Source: an uncultured Chitinophagaceae bacterium
GTDB lineage: Bacteria > Bacteroidota > Bacteroidia > Chitinophagales > Chitinophagaceae
Assembly (NCBI GenBank): GCA_937858715.1
Contig: CALLZY010000009.1
Location: 1 to 38,501 of the forward strand
Reading direction: 5' to 3'
DNA length: 38,501 nt
Shown: positions 9,436-17,559 of the stretch, piece after piece
Layout of the letters: every line of letters begins with the position of its first letter
How positions within the stretch are numbered: the stretch's first letter is position 1
The notes under the pieces: generated by a model
The model's input: the letters and a program-made list of their open reading frames with translations, nothing else
The model's database searches: none
Told to the model about the DNA's origin: nothing
Program-made: the position numbers and the translations under genes

Positions 9436-10008
9436 ATGAGTGTGAACGCAATAAATATTGAACCAAAGGCAAAAACGCATCCGCATAAGTTTACGATGTG
9501 GATGGCGATTGCGAGTATAATAATGATTTTCGCCGGGCTTACCAGCGCCTATATTGTAAAAAGCAACCAGGCCAACTGGAAACCGGTAGCAGTGCCGCAA
9601 ATATTCTGGCTCTCCACTTTGGCGATATTGGTGAGCAGCTTTACCCTTGAACTTGCTATCCGTTCCTTTAAACAAAGGGTTATGCACTGGTACCGGATGA
9701 TGATGGCTATTACATTATTATTAGGTGCAGGTTTCCTGCTGTTGCAGTGGATGGGGTTTATGGAATTGTGGTCGCAGCAGGTAACATTTAAAGGCTCAGG
9801 AGCCGGACAGTTTTTGTATGTCATCTTTGGAGTGCATGGATTGCATGTGCTGGGAGGTGTGGTGGTGCTGGCTATCCTGCTGCTGAAAGCATTATTTATT
9901 AAACAACGTTCCGATGTTGTATCGCTGCAGGTAACCGGAATGTACTGGCATTTTGTAGATGCATTATGGATTTACCTGCTGGTATTCTTTATGTTGATAG
10001 GAAAATAA
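9436..10008 (+). CDS. Cytochrome c oxidase subunit III, short paralog
   Basis: A 190-residue heme-copper oxidase subunit III protein with five predicted membrane segments. Family marks are the N-terminal FAGLTSAYIVKS segment, FGVHGLHVLGG with conserved His residues, and the C-terminal YWHFVDALWIYLLVF signature. Subunit III stabilises subunit I and its proton uptake path and carries no metal. It starts 9 bases after ctaB and is followed by a second, longer subunit III gene after 32 bases. Tandem subunit III genes are common in Bacteroidetes oxidase operons, so this is probably one of two co-assembled proteins, not a remnant. Confidence 0.93.
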   Translation: MSVNAINIEPKAKTHPHKFTMWMAIASIIMIFAGLTSAYIVKSNQANWKPVAVPQIFWLSTLAILVSSFTLELAIRSFKQRVMHWYRMMMAITLLLGAGFLLLQWMGFMELWSQQVTFKGSGAGQFLYVIFGVHGLHVLGGVVVLAILLLKALFIKQRSDVVSLQVTGMYWHFVDALWIYLLVFFMLIGK

Positions 10009-10040
10009 AATAAATAACAGAAACAAATACGATAACCAAC

Positions 10041-10787
10041 ATGTCAACAACAGTAACAACACACCAGACCAAGTGGTGGAGTGGCGGGAAAAGCCCCTTC
10101 AACCTGGAGTATGGTAAAGTGATGATGTGGTACTTCCTGATGAGTGATGCTTTTACGTTTGGCGCATTTCTTATTTCGTACGGAACCATCCGCTTCAGCC
10201 AAAACTTCTGGCCAGACCCGAACGTAGTATTCAATGCTTTTCCGGGTGCAGGACATGCTAATCTGCCCTTAGCCTTTGTAAGCGTTATGACTTTCATCCT
10301 CATCATCAGTTCGGTAACGATGGTGAAAGCCGTTCATGCAGGGCATAAAGGAGATAGGCAGGGTGTAATGAAGTGGTTGTTCTGGACGATTGTTGGTGGT
10401 GTGGCGTTCTTAAGTTGCCAGGCCTGGGAGTGGCATCACCTTATTACCGGCGAACATGCTGTGCTTGTAAACGGGAAAATTGAAATGTGGGGGCAGAACA
10501 TGCGTCACAATCCCTGGGGTCCGATAGCAGAAGGAGTAACTTTTAATGGTGAACATGTTCGTACACCCGGACCCGTAGCGTTTGGCGGATACTTCTATGG
10601 TATTACCGGCTTCCATGGCTTCCACGTATTCTCCGGTGTTATTATCAACATAGTAATGTTGTTGATGACACAGAAAGGAGTATTTGAAAGAAAAGGCCAT
10701 TACCTGATGATAGAGAAGGCCGGACTGTACTGGCACTTTGTGGATTTGGTTTGGGTATTTGTGTTCCTGTGCTTCTATTTGATATAA
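10041..10787 (+). CDS. coxC: Cytochrome c oxidase subunit III, long paralog
   Basis: A 248-residue subunit III. After a polar N-terminus it has WYFLMSDAFTFGAFLISY (the characteristic first segment with Ser-Asp). A periplasmic loop with a Trp/Asn/Pro-rich insertion (about residues 140-180) follows. FHGFHVFSG and the C-terminal YWHFVDLVWVFVF signature complete it. It shares the last motif with the preceding 190-residue paralog. Both presumably bind the same subunit I, or they alternate. The ATG at 10041 follows a 32-base gap. Confidence 0.94.
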   Translation: MSTTVTTHQTKWWSGGKSPFNLEYGKVMMWYFLMSDAFTFGAFLISYGTIRFSQNFWPDPNVVFNAFPGAGHANLPLAFVSVMTFILIISSVTMVKAVHAGHKGDRQGVMKWLFWTIVGGVAFLSCQAWEWHHLITGEHAVLVNGKIEMWGQNMRHNPWGPIAEGVTFNGEHVRTPGPVAFGGYFYGITGFHGFHVFSGVIINIVMLLMTQKGVFERKGHYLMIEKAGLYWHFVDLVWVFVFLCFYLI

Positions 10788-10807
10788 ATAATCTAAAAAT
10801 AGAAATC

Positions 10808-10845
10808 CCAAATTCCATTCTCAGGAACTATAGGTTGGAATTTGG
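10808..10845. repeat. 10-bp hairpin before the subunit IV gene
   Basis: CCAAATTCCA at 10808-10817 pairs perfectly with TGGAATTTGG at 10836-10845 across an 18-base loop. It lies 29 bases ahead of the likely ATG of the subunit IV gene, with no T-tract directly after it. It is another of the A+T-rich hairpins found in gaps within operons here. Confidence 0.6.
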
Positions 10846-10874
10846 AATTCAATAATTTGAAATTTAACTATTTT

Positions 10875-11336
10875 ATGCAACATCCCGCATTTGAAGAAGT
10901 ATCGTTTTACCAGCATCATGATGACGATACTTTCAATAAGAAAATAAAGAAGACTACAATATTGCTGTCTGTAATCACCATTATTGAACTGGGTATTGGC
11001 TTGTTAATATACAATATTCATAAAGGCGAGCACCCTAATGATACTCTTGTTCTGATGTTTAAAGGCCTCGTTTGTATTCTTACACTGGCCAAGGCTTTTT
11101 ATATTGTTTCTGTGTTTATGCACCTGGGCGATGAAATCAGGAACTTCATCATGACCATAGTAGTGCCCCTGCTGTTGTTTATCTGGTTTATTATTGCCTT
11201 TCTGTGGGATGGTAATTCGTATAAAAATCTGCGTAACGAGTTTGATAAAGATTTTAAAGTACGAACAACACCAAGCAGTCATCACAGTACTGTTGTTCCG
11301 GGGGTGAAGCCGGGTGAGGCTGAACTGAAGAAATAA
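10875..11336 (+). CDS. Cytochrome c oxidase subunit IV family protein
   Basis: A 153-residue protein with three hydrophobic segments (TTILLSVITIIELGIGLLIY, VLMFKGLVCILTLAKAFYIVS and a final FIMTIVVPLLLFIWFIIAFL-type helix). This is the layout of prokaryotic oxidase subunit IV (COX4_pro-like). The motif 'VSVFMHLGDE' after the second segment is typical. I prefer the ATG at 10875. An in-frame TTG at 10842 would add 11 residues but lies inside the hairpin just upstream. It is the last gene of the oxidase run before a strong hairpin. The C-terminal tail is polar and ends in Lys residues. Confidence 0.88.
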   Translation: MQHPAFEEVSFYQHHDDDTFNKKIKKTTILLSVITIIELGIGLLIYNIHKGEHPNDTLVLMFKGLVCILTLAKAFYIVSVFMHLGDEIRNFIMTIVVPLLLFIWFIIAFLWDGNSYKNLRNEFDKDFKVRTTPSSHHSTVVPGVKPGEAELKK

Positions 11337-11355
11337 GGGAGGATAAATTTTTGTG

Positions 11356-11400
11356 AACCATTAGACCTTTTTTCTGTTAACAGAAAGCGGTTTAATGGTT
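11356..11400 (+). terminator. Nested hairpin after the oxidase genes, likely terminator
   Basis: AACCATTAGACC (11356-11367) pairs with GGTTTAATGGTT (11389-11400), with one G-U pair. The loop contains a perfect palindrome TTCTGTTAACAGAA (11372-11385). The outer stem runs into TTTTACTTTTG. The position, 20 bases after the subunit IV stop, fits a terminator or attenuator separating the oxidase genes from the SCO-DUF420 pair. The AACCATTA / TAATGGTT arms recur in the hoxY-hoxU gap. Confidence 0.6.
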
Positions 11401-11401
11401 T

Positions 11402-11409
11402 TACTTTTG
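11402..11409 (+). promoter_or_regulatory. Possible Bacteroidetes -7 element upstream of the SCO gene
   Basis: TACTTTTG matches the Bacteroidetes -7 consensus TAnnTTTG exactly and lies 19 bases before the GTG start of the SCO gene. I see no good TTG at the expected -33 position because the upstream hairpin occupies it, so this is a tentative call. Confidence 0.35.
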
Positions 11410-11428
11410 TGTAATAAACAACTAATAA

Positions 11429-12229
11429 GTGAATCAAAAAGCTCTGTATGCGGTTCTGCTGGCACTCGTAATACCGATAGTCGCCTATTTTATAGTAAAA
11501 ACGAAAAGTGAGCAGGATATACATATGCCACGGCATTATCTGCCCGACTCTGTGGTTTCTGTCGTAAAGAAAGGAAAAAGAACAACCGACACGGTGTGGC
11601 ATCGGTTGGCTGATTTTTCGCTTACAAACCAGGATGGGATGATAGTAAACTGGGACAGCCTGAAAGGGAAAATAGTGATTGCTGATTTCTTCTTTACACA
11701 TTGTCCTACGATTTGCCCGCCGATGACCCGTAACATGAAAAGACTACAGGAGTCTATTCATAACGGTAAAAGAGTGGGTGATAAGACTAATAGACTGGTG
11801 CATTTTCTTTCGTTCAGTATTGACCCGGAGAGAGATACCACTGAAAGATTAAAATACTGGGCCAACCGCTTTCAGATTGACCCGGAGAAGTGGTGGCTGC
11901 TTACAGGAGACAAGAAAGTGATTTACGATATGGCGCTGAATGAAATGAAATTGGGGCTGCAGGATGGAGAAGGCATAGATACCAATTTTGTACACAGTGA
12001 TAAGTTTGTGCTGATAGACAGCAACAGGCATGTCCGGGGTTATTATAGTGGCCTGGATTCTGTTGAGCTGGCACAGTTGTCTGAAGATATCGTCATGCTG
12101 ACGATGGAGAAGGACCCAAATTCAAAAAGTTTTTTTGCGGGTAAGCTGGAAATAATGGCAGTCGCCTTTTTGCTGGCTATTTTTGGTGTTGGCCTGTTAT
12201 TGTTTTTGTTAAAGAAGAATAAATCATGA
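11429..12229 (+). CDS. SCO1/SenC-family copper chaperone for the oxidase
   Basis: A 266-residue thioredoxin-fold protein. It has an N-terminal membrane anchor (about residues 5-23), a periplasmic SCO domain, and a second hydrophobic segment near the C-terminus (about residues 240-260) ending in KKNKS. The copper/redox site is HCPTIC (Cys92 and Cys96), and the third ligand is His189 in NFVHSDKFVLID. SCO proteins deliver copper or act as thiol reductases for the CuA site of subunit II. The start is a GTG at 11429, which gives a normal positively charged anchor. The last 4 bases overlap the next gene, so the two are translationally coupled. Confidence 0.93.
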   Translation: MNQKALYAVLLALVIPIVAYFIVKTKSEQDIHMPRHYLPDSVVSVVKKGKRTTDTVWHRLADFSLTNQDGMIVNWDSLKGKIVIADFFFTHCPTICPPMTRNMKRLQESIHNGKRVGDKTNRLVHFLSFSIDPERDTTERLKYWANRFQIDPEKWWLLTGDKKVIYDMALNEMKLGLQDGEGIDTNFVHSDKFVLIDSNRHVRGYYSGLDSVELAQLSEDIVMLTMEKDPNSKSFFAGKLEIMAVAFLLAIFGVGLLLFLLKKNKS

Positions 12230-12816
12230 TTATGCTTTCATCCACCTGGAAAAAAAATGATAAGAAAGCGAAGCTTCTCATTTTTGGGTTTTCAATAATT
12301 GTGTTTGCTGCTGTTGTAATTCTTGGCCGTGTAAAACTGAATATTCAAACAGGGTTTGATGTGCATGTCTTTGCAAAACTGAACGCAGTTATTAATAGCT
12401 GTGTGGCAGTATTGCTGGTGACTGCTTTAATTGCTATAAAAAGCAAAAAGCAGGACTTGCACAAAAACCTGATGCTGGCGGCCATGTTCTTGTCAGTACT
12501 TTTCTTAATCAGCTACATCGCCCATCATCTGCTGGCAGGAGAAACAAAGTTTGGCGATGCTGATTTAAACGGAATTGTTACAGAAGCAGAAAAATCTTTG
12601 GTTGGCAACAGCCGGTTAATTTATTATATCATTTTAGGCACCCATATTCCGCTGGCAGGCATCATCCTTCCTTTTATTTTATTTTCTGCTTACCGGGCAT
12701 TAACCGGAGAGTATGAAAAACATAAAAAGTTAGTCCGTATTACCTGGCCTGTTTGGTTTTATGTGGCCATAACCGGTGTGGTGGTATATTGGATGATCAG
12801 TCCGTATTATGGGTGA
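12226..12816 (+). CDS. DUF420 (YozB-like) membrane protein, likely oxidase assembly
   Basis: A 196-residue protein with five predicted membrane segments and the conserved His pattern of the DUF420 family: FDVHVFAKLNA, LHKNLMLA, YIAHHLLAGE, GTHIPLAG and HKKLVRITWPVWFYV. DUF420 proteins accompany SCO genes and heme-copper oxidases in many bacteria and are thought to help cofactor insertion. The exact role is not established. The ATG overlaps the SCO stop (ATGA). It ends the respiratory cluster and converges on the response regulator with 26 bases between. Confidence 0.9.
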   Translation: MIMLSSTWKKNDKKAKLLIFGFSIIVFAAVVILGRVKLNIQTGFDVHVFAKLNAVINSCVAVLLVTALIAIKSKKQDLHKNLMLAAMFLSVLFLISYIAHHLLAGETKFGDADLNGIVTEAEKSLVGNSRLIYYIILGTHIPLAGIILPFILFSAYRALTGEYEKHKKLVRITWPVWFYVAITGVVVYWMISPYYG

Positions 12817-12842
12817 TTTTTTGTAATAATGGATTATAGTGC

Positions 12843-13604
12843 CTAATCCTGTACCAGCCATTTCTCAAACAATTTAATATTCTCTTTTACCACCTCAAAC
12901 TTTGCGGGAAAATTGCGAAGCCGGATAAAGGGCTTTTCAAATTTTTCTACATAGGTTTTTACAACAAGGTATGAACGGCTTTTGGCAACGAAATATTCAA
13001 CTCTGTTTTGCTGCAGGAGTTCATAGCATTTATTCCATTGCAAAGGCACATGGATTTCTTTGGTGTGATTGTCAATATAAAAAATCCGGGTGCGGGGCTG
13101 CGAAGGGTGCTGGCAAATACAGATTAGTTTGTTGAGGGATATCAGCACTTTGTTTCCGGAAGTATCAGTTATCCAAATACCGGCTCCTGTTTTTTCTTTT
13201 GCAGTTGCTTTTTCTGCGGCTTCCTGTAAATAGACAGGGAGATGGTTTCGCAGGTTTTCCCAAAATGGTTTTACAAGGTATTTGTCAACCTTATAATTAT
13301 TGGTGATCTCCTGTGGTATTTCAGGATTATCCTTTTGAAAGCCGGTATTAAAGATGATGTAGGGGTCATAGCCGTGAATATTTTGTACCGTTTGCAGCAC
13401 TTCGTAAGCACTACCCCCGTTCAGCCCCCAATCTAAAAAAAGCAGGTGTGGTTTTTCTCTTTTGATGGTGGCAACACTGTCCTTAATCCCGGTGCAATAC
13501 CCCAGCGATAGCCAGTTGCTGAATTTCGCCATACGGCGGATAATGCCTTCGCAAACATCCGGGGCATTCTCAATTACCAAAAAAGTATAAACGTTATCCT
13601 TCAT
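12843..13604 (-). CDS. LytTR-family response regulator
   Basis: A 253-residue protein with an N-terminal receiver domain (residues 5-125) and a C-terminal LytTR DNA-binding domain (about 150-250). Asp58 in LLFLDWG is the phosphoacceptor, Thr87 (FNTGF) the switch residue and Lys112 (LVKPF) the conserved Lys. The acidic pocket is reduced: the usual Asp-Asp or Asp-Glu pair reads Glu12-Asn13. The C-terminal domain shows the expected FIRLRNFPAKFEVV-like strand and a conserved YLVVKTYVEKFEK segment. The gene overlaps the upstream kinase gene by 11 bases, so the pair is coupled. Its target is likely the direct repeat upstream of the kinase, plus unknown sites. Confidence 0.92.
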   Translation of the reverse strand: MKDNVYTFLVIENAPDVCEGIIRRMAKFSNWLSLGYCTGIKDSVATIKREKPHLLFLDWGLNGGSAYEVLQTVQNIHGYDPYIIFNTGFQKDNPEIPQEITNNYKVDKYLVKPFWENLRNHLPVYLQEAAEKATAKEKTGAGIWITDTSGNKVLISLNKLICICQHPSQPRTRIFYIDNHTKEIHVPLQWNKCYELLQQNRVEYFVAKSRSYLVVKTYVEKFEKPFIRLRNFPAKFEVVKENIKLFEKWLVQD

Positions 13605-16600
13605 AGCTCAGGTTTAGTGGTATGTAAATGTGTACTCCGGTTCCATAAGTGATATTGTTTTCGTGGTATATGCCGTCGCTATACTTTATGCTTATTTGCC
13701 CGCTATTTGAATTATTGACTATGTCAATTATCTCTGAAATGTTTTTGGAACCGGTACCATGTTTGGTATAGTTGCTTAGTGTCGCCGATTTTTCCCGCCC
13801 GACTCCATTATCTGTTATGGCTACCACTATACCGTTTTCTTGTCTTTGCAGGGAGATGGAAAGTTTCCAGGGTTTTTGTTCCCTGTTGCTGAGGCCATGC
13901 AGCAGGGCATTTTCAACGGGTATTTGCAGGATACCCATTGGCAATAGCAGGTCTTTAAGTTTTTCAATTTGCGTAGCATCGGGCAGGCTTGTCTCCAATT
14001 GTTTCAGGTACATAAGGCGGTGTATATGGATAATGTTTTCGACCAGCTTCCATTCATTGCCAAAAGAGTGAAGTGTTTTTTGGTTTTTTGCATGGTTGAA
14101 AATCAGGTTCACACTTTCGCCCAGGCGGCTTAGCACTGTTTCAGCTTCGGGCTTATCGTCCATTTGTGCGCCAATGGTATTTAGTGCATTTAAAATGAAG
14201 TGCGGACGAAACTGGCTGCTGAGGGAAATCAATCGAAGGTCTGCTAACTTTTTTTCCTGCTCCGCCTTAAAGGTATGCAGTTCGGCCTCTTTTGTCCTGG
14301 CCTGTTGTTCGGCAATTTGTTTTTTTCGCCTTATGTTGACAAAGTAAATAGTAGTAGTGATTATCAATGCACTGATAAAGGCCCAGAACCACCATTGCTG
14401 CCAGAGAAATTTCCTGATGACAAAGCGATATTCATAGTGTGTGGTGCTGCCATCTGTTTCGTACACCTCCACTACAAAGCGGTATGCACCGTTTTTGATA
14501 TTTTTTAATTCAAACTCATTTTGCAATGAAGGTGCGGGTAATGCCAGGCTGTCGCCATCTTTTACTACGGCAGCGCTGATATAGCGGGGCATCCTGTCAT
14601 TGCTAAGCAGGCGGACTTGGAAATCGAACGAAGAAACAGACGGGTGAAAGGACAAAGGTTTTTGTGCATCACATTCAAAACGAAATGCCGGGGAAGAAGC
14701 TATCACTGTTATGCCGGCTTTTGGCGCCGGTAGCTGTAGCCATTGCTTTATGTCCCATTGATACAGCATGTCAGTGGTACTGAACCACACAGTACTGTCT
14801 TTTATAGAAGTAAGCGATGTGTTTTGCTCGGTAAAAGAAGTAAAGCCTGCTTCCTGTGGGTTCAGGTAGCGTAATACGGTTTTCTTTTTCAGGTGAAAGC
14901 TGTCAAGGTTTAGCAGCAGCATTTTATCATAAGCGCTGATAACGAGCCAGTCTTTATAAATGCAAAGTGATGTGATGGCTTTGGCAGCGTTAAGCAAGGG
15001 GTGTGATAACTGGTTGCAGTTTTGCGGTGAGGGTTCTTTGCTGTAATCGTTATAATACCATAAACCTTTACCAAAGCTGCCAATCCAAACGGTGCCCCGG
15101 GCATCAGAAAGCGAAGAATACCCGCCCCAGGAAGTTTCTTTCTTTTCCACAAGCCAGCTTGATGCCTTACCGGTGGCGGGATTATAAACCGCAATACCCC
15201 TTTTAGAATGGCCACACCAGATGCGGCCTGCCGTATCTTCTGTAATGGTAAGAATATTGAGGAGTTTAATGCCCTTCGCTGAATCTATTTTTTCCCATCG
15301 GGGAGCATTGTGCTTAAGGCTTTCCGTAGCGGTTCTCCATAAGCCGTTAAAATTGCCCGTTCCGTAATAGAAATATTTTTTATCCCGGCTGATGAGTGTG
15401 AAAAATCCATAAGTGCCATACAAAAGTCTTGTACGGCTTCCGGTATTGCTTACTTTAATGAGACCATTCGGAAAGTCTTCTGTTACGAAGTACATATTTC
15501 CATTAAACCAGCTTCCGCCATTGGTAATCCTCTCGGTAATACCGGGCAACTGTATTGTTTTTCCGTTGCTGATGATGCTTATACCTCCGTTATACGAACC
15601 AGCCCAGACCGTACCTTTATCATCCTGCCGGAGGGAGAAGATTGAATTGGCGTTACTCTTGTTAAATAAAAAAGGGTATCTTTTTATACTAGTAAACACC
15701 CGAATGGGCTTTGTGCCGGTTGAAAGATAAAATGACTGCCGGGTACTGTCATAGAAATGAAGATTAACATCCCCTTCTGACAGGAAGCTAACCCCGATGT
15801 CTTTTTCATTAGTGATATTTAAAATAGTGGAATAACCTTCCGGTGCCGATCGTACCCCGTAAGGATACTGGCCAGGCACTATTTCCAATATCAATTTTTC
15901 TTTTTTCGTAAATGGTTTTAGCCGGTTGAGTTTTCCATTCCTGACGTCCACCGACTTATTGGCTTCTTTTAAAAGCAAACTAAAAGTTTCTTCGTTTTTA
16001 AAATCATAAACCCAACCACAGGTTACAGGATATTCCTTTAGCTGTTCAACTTTTTTTTGTTCATAATTTAAATGGAAAAACCGCAACGTATTAGCAGCGG
16101 CCTGATAAAATACCAGATGGTCTGCCACCGATGAATATAAAAAATAAGCAGGTGGGGTAACGAGCAGTTCTTTATTAGTTTCCCAGGGGTGCAATGTAAT
16201 CCCATCAAAATGGCCAGCCGCCACTATTCCATTTTTTGCATACAGGTAATAAATTATATTATCCTTTACTCTGTAATCAATCCACTCATCATGTTCTATT
16301 ATTTTGTTTACGGTATCCTGCTTAATGATGGCGATGCGTTTACTGTCGAAGTACCATGCCTCTGAGGCATTCAGTTCCAGGAAATTTCCGGTAGTGCCCG
16401 GCAGCCTTGAAATTTTTTCCAGAGGGATATTGTAATTGTTGCCGATAATGGCAGCATCCCCATCATATGTTTTTGTGTACATTTTGCCGGAAGCACCGGA
16501 ATATAGTGCGGCGTAATTAAATCCGGCATACCCATCTTTCTCTGAAAGCACATGCGAACCCGCCACAACGGCTGGCGTCTGTGCAAGAACGACCTGCAAA

Positions 16601-16638
16601 CAGGCCGTGCAAAATAGCAGCAGAATGGTTGTTCTCAC
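13594..16638 (-). CDS. LytS-type sensor histidine kinase with periplasmic propeller sensor
   Basis: A 1014-residue membrane kinase. It has a signal peptide (1-20), a long periplasmic region of repeated beta-propeller blades (about 21-665, with elements such as DKGTVWAGSYNGGISII and DARGTVWIGSFGKGLWYY), and a Y_Y_Y-like domain (about 670-742). One membrane segment lies near residues 746-770, followed by a coiled coil with KEAELHTFKAEQEKKLADL. The kinase core is the His_kinase (LytS) type: FRPHFILNAL with phospho-acceptor His813, then an ATPase domain with a DNGVGREKS G-box. It overlaps its response regulator by 11 bases. This hybrid-like sensor build, without fused receiver, is typical of Bacteroidetes. 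The ligand is unknown. Confidence 0.93.
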   Translation of the reverse strand: MRTTILLLFCTACLQVVLAQTPAVVAGSHVLSEKDGYAGFNYAALYSGASGKMYTKTYDGDAAIIGNNYNIPLEKISRLPGTTGNFLELNASEAWYFDSKRIAIIKQDTVNKIIEHDEWIDYRVKDNIIYYLYAKNGIVAAGHFDGITLHPWETNKELLVTPPAYFLYSSVADHLVFYQAAANTLRFFHLNYEQKKVEQLKEYPVTCGWVYDFKNEETFSLLLKEANKSVDVRNGKLNRLKPFTKKEKLILEIVPGQYPYGVRSAPEGYSTILNITNEKDIGVSFLSEGDVNLHFYDSTRQSFYLSTGTKPIRVFTSIKRYPFLFNKSNANSIFSLRQDDKGTVWAGSYNGGISIISNGKTIQLPGITERITNGGSWFNGNMYFVTEDFPNGLIKVSNTGSRTRLLYGTYGFFTLISRDKKYFYYGTGNFNGLWRTATESLKHNAPRWEKIDSAKGIKLLNILTITEDTAGRIWCGHSKRGIAVYNPATGKASSWLVEKKETSWGGYSSLSDARGTVWIGSFGKGLWYYNDYSKEPSPQNCNQLSHPLLNAAKAITSLCIYKDWLVISAYDKMLLLNLDSFHLKKKTVLRYLNPQEAGFTSFTEQNTSLTSIKDSTVWFSTTDMLYQWDIKQWLQLPAPKAGITVIASSPAFRFECDAQKPLSFHPSVSSFDFQVRLLSNDRMPRYISAAVVKDGDSLALPAPSLQNEFELKNIKNGAYRFVVEVYETDGSTTHYEYRFVIRKFLWQQWWFWAFISALIITTTIYFVNIRRKKQIAEQQARTKEAELHTFKAEQEKKLADLRLISLSSQFRPHFILNALNTIGAQMDDKPEAETVLSRLGESVNLIFNHAKNQKTLHSFGNEWKLVENIIHIHRLMYLKQLETSLPDATQIEKLKDLLLPMGILQIPVENALLHGLSNREQKPWKLSISLQRQENGIVVAITDNGVGREKSATLSNYTKHGTGSKNISEIIDIVNNSNSGQISIKYSDGIYHENNITYGTGVHIYIPLNLSYEG

Positions 16639-16715
16639 TCTGTAAATATAAGCTGCAGCAAGACAACGGGCAGCAGTTTCGTGAAGGGATTTGAGGGTTT
16701 GGTGATTGGCTCAAG

Positions 16716-16745
16716 TGTTTCATGACGAAGGCGGCTTGTTTCATG
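16716..16745. promoter_or_regulatory. Putative LytTR operator: two perfect 9-bp direct repeats
   Basis: TGTTTCATG occurs at 16716-16724 and again at 16737-16745, a 12-base spacer and 21-base period. LytTR-domain regulators bind pairs of 9-bp direct repeats two helical turns apart, so the geometry fits. The site is 78-107 bases upstream of the kinase start and within the 192-base gap shared with the divergent lipoprotein gene. The bases do not match the AgrA-type consensus closely, so this is inference from position and spacing. Confidence 0.55.
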
Positions 16746-16830
16746 TATTAATAATTTCTATAAGGATGATTGATAATTATTATTGATATGCAATTCATTT
16801 CTTTTCGCCAGTTAAAAAGAACATAAGCTA

Positions 16831-17553
16831 ATGTTTAAACAAAAAATTCCGTATAATTCAATTTTCTTTTTTCTATTGATGGGTTTAATTACTCAAGGGT
16901 GCACCAAAGACGTTGACCCTGAATGGGCGGCCTCAGTCTTTGGCTCAAAAGAAGCTTTGCCTCAAAAAATTCTGGATGCCCAGAAATACGATGCTTTTCC
17001 TGCCGCCCGGCGAACAACATATTTCCATGAAGATTTTACGAATAATGCTAATGCCTGGCCTTTATTATCTCCAACTACAAGCATTTCGGGAGGTGTTTTC
17101 TTTTCTTACGGCAGACAGGCTTTAATAACCAAACAAAAGCCAATTGATGAAACAAAAGATTTTGAGGTTGAAATGATAATTGGATTTAGGGATATGCTTT
17201 CTGTAAGTAACAATGGCGTGATATGGAACTATAATAGCAGCACCAAAAAGTATTGGGGGGTTTTCAATACACCTTCAAGCGAAAATGCAAATGAAAATAT
17301 GGCATTATGTGGACAGTTTAACAATGGGACAAATGAAGTAAACACTGGCGTTAACAAAGTATTAAATTATAATGCAAATGGCATTAGCTGGAATAAATAC
17401 ACTATGCGAAAAGTGGGCGACTATATTATCACATTTATAGATGGTGTGAGAATGTCAACCAGAAAATACATATCCACCGGGGGAAACAGTATAGGCATTA
17501 ATGACCCTGGCGGCATTGGGGTTGATAAGATTTATATTGACTACATTAATTAA
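16831..17553 (+). CDS. Lipoprotein with lectin-like (concanavalin-type) domain, function unknown
   Basis: A 240-residue exported lipoprotein. Its hydrophobic leader ends in ITQGC (Cys24). The rest reads like a beta-sandwich of the LamG/3-keto-disaccharide-hydrolase type: YFHEDFTNNANAWPL, then DFEVEMIIGF, GVIWNYNSS, KKYWGVFNT, YTMRKVGDYIITFIDGVRM and a final GIGVDKIYIDYIN strand. This 'F-x-D-x-F ... FYVNG' pattern is seen in carbohydrate-binding or glycoside-associated folds, but no catalytic residues can be assigned. It is divergent from the kinase across the putative LytTR site, so it may be a target. It is followed after 6 bases by a beta-barrel gene. Confidence 0.75.
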   Translation: MFKQKIPYNSIFFFLLMGLITQGCTKDVDPEWAASVFGSKEALPQKILDAQKYDAFPAARRTTYFHEDFTNNANAWPLLSPTTSISGGVFFSYGRQALITKQKPIDETKDFEVEMIIGFRDMLSVSNNGVIWNYNSSTKKYWGVFNTPSSENANENMALCGQFNNGTNEVNTGVNKVLNYNANGISWNKYTMRKVGDYIITFIDGVRMSTRKYISTGGNSIGINDPGGIGVDKIYIDYIN

Positions 17554-17559
17554 TTCAAT

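Noticed and set aside
13772-15730. Several plus-strand open frames of 60-105 codons inside the kinase gene
   Set aside because: All are antisense to the 1014-residue kinase and show no domain or start signal.
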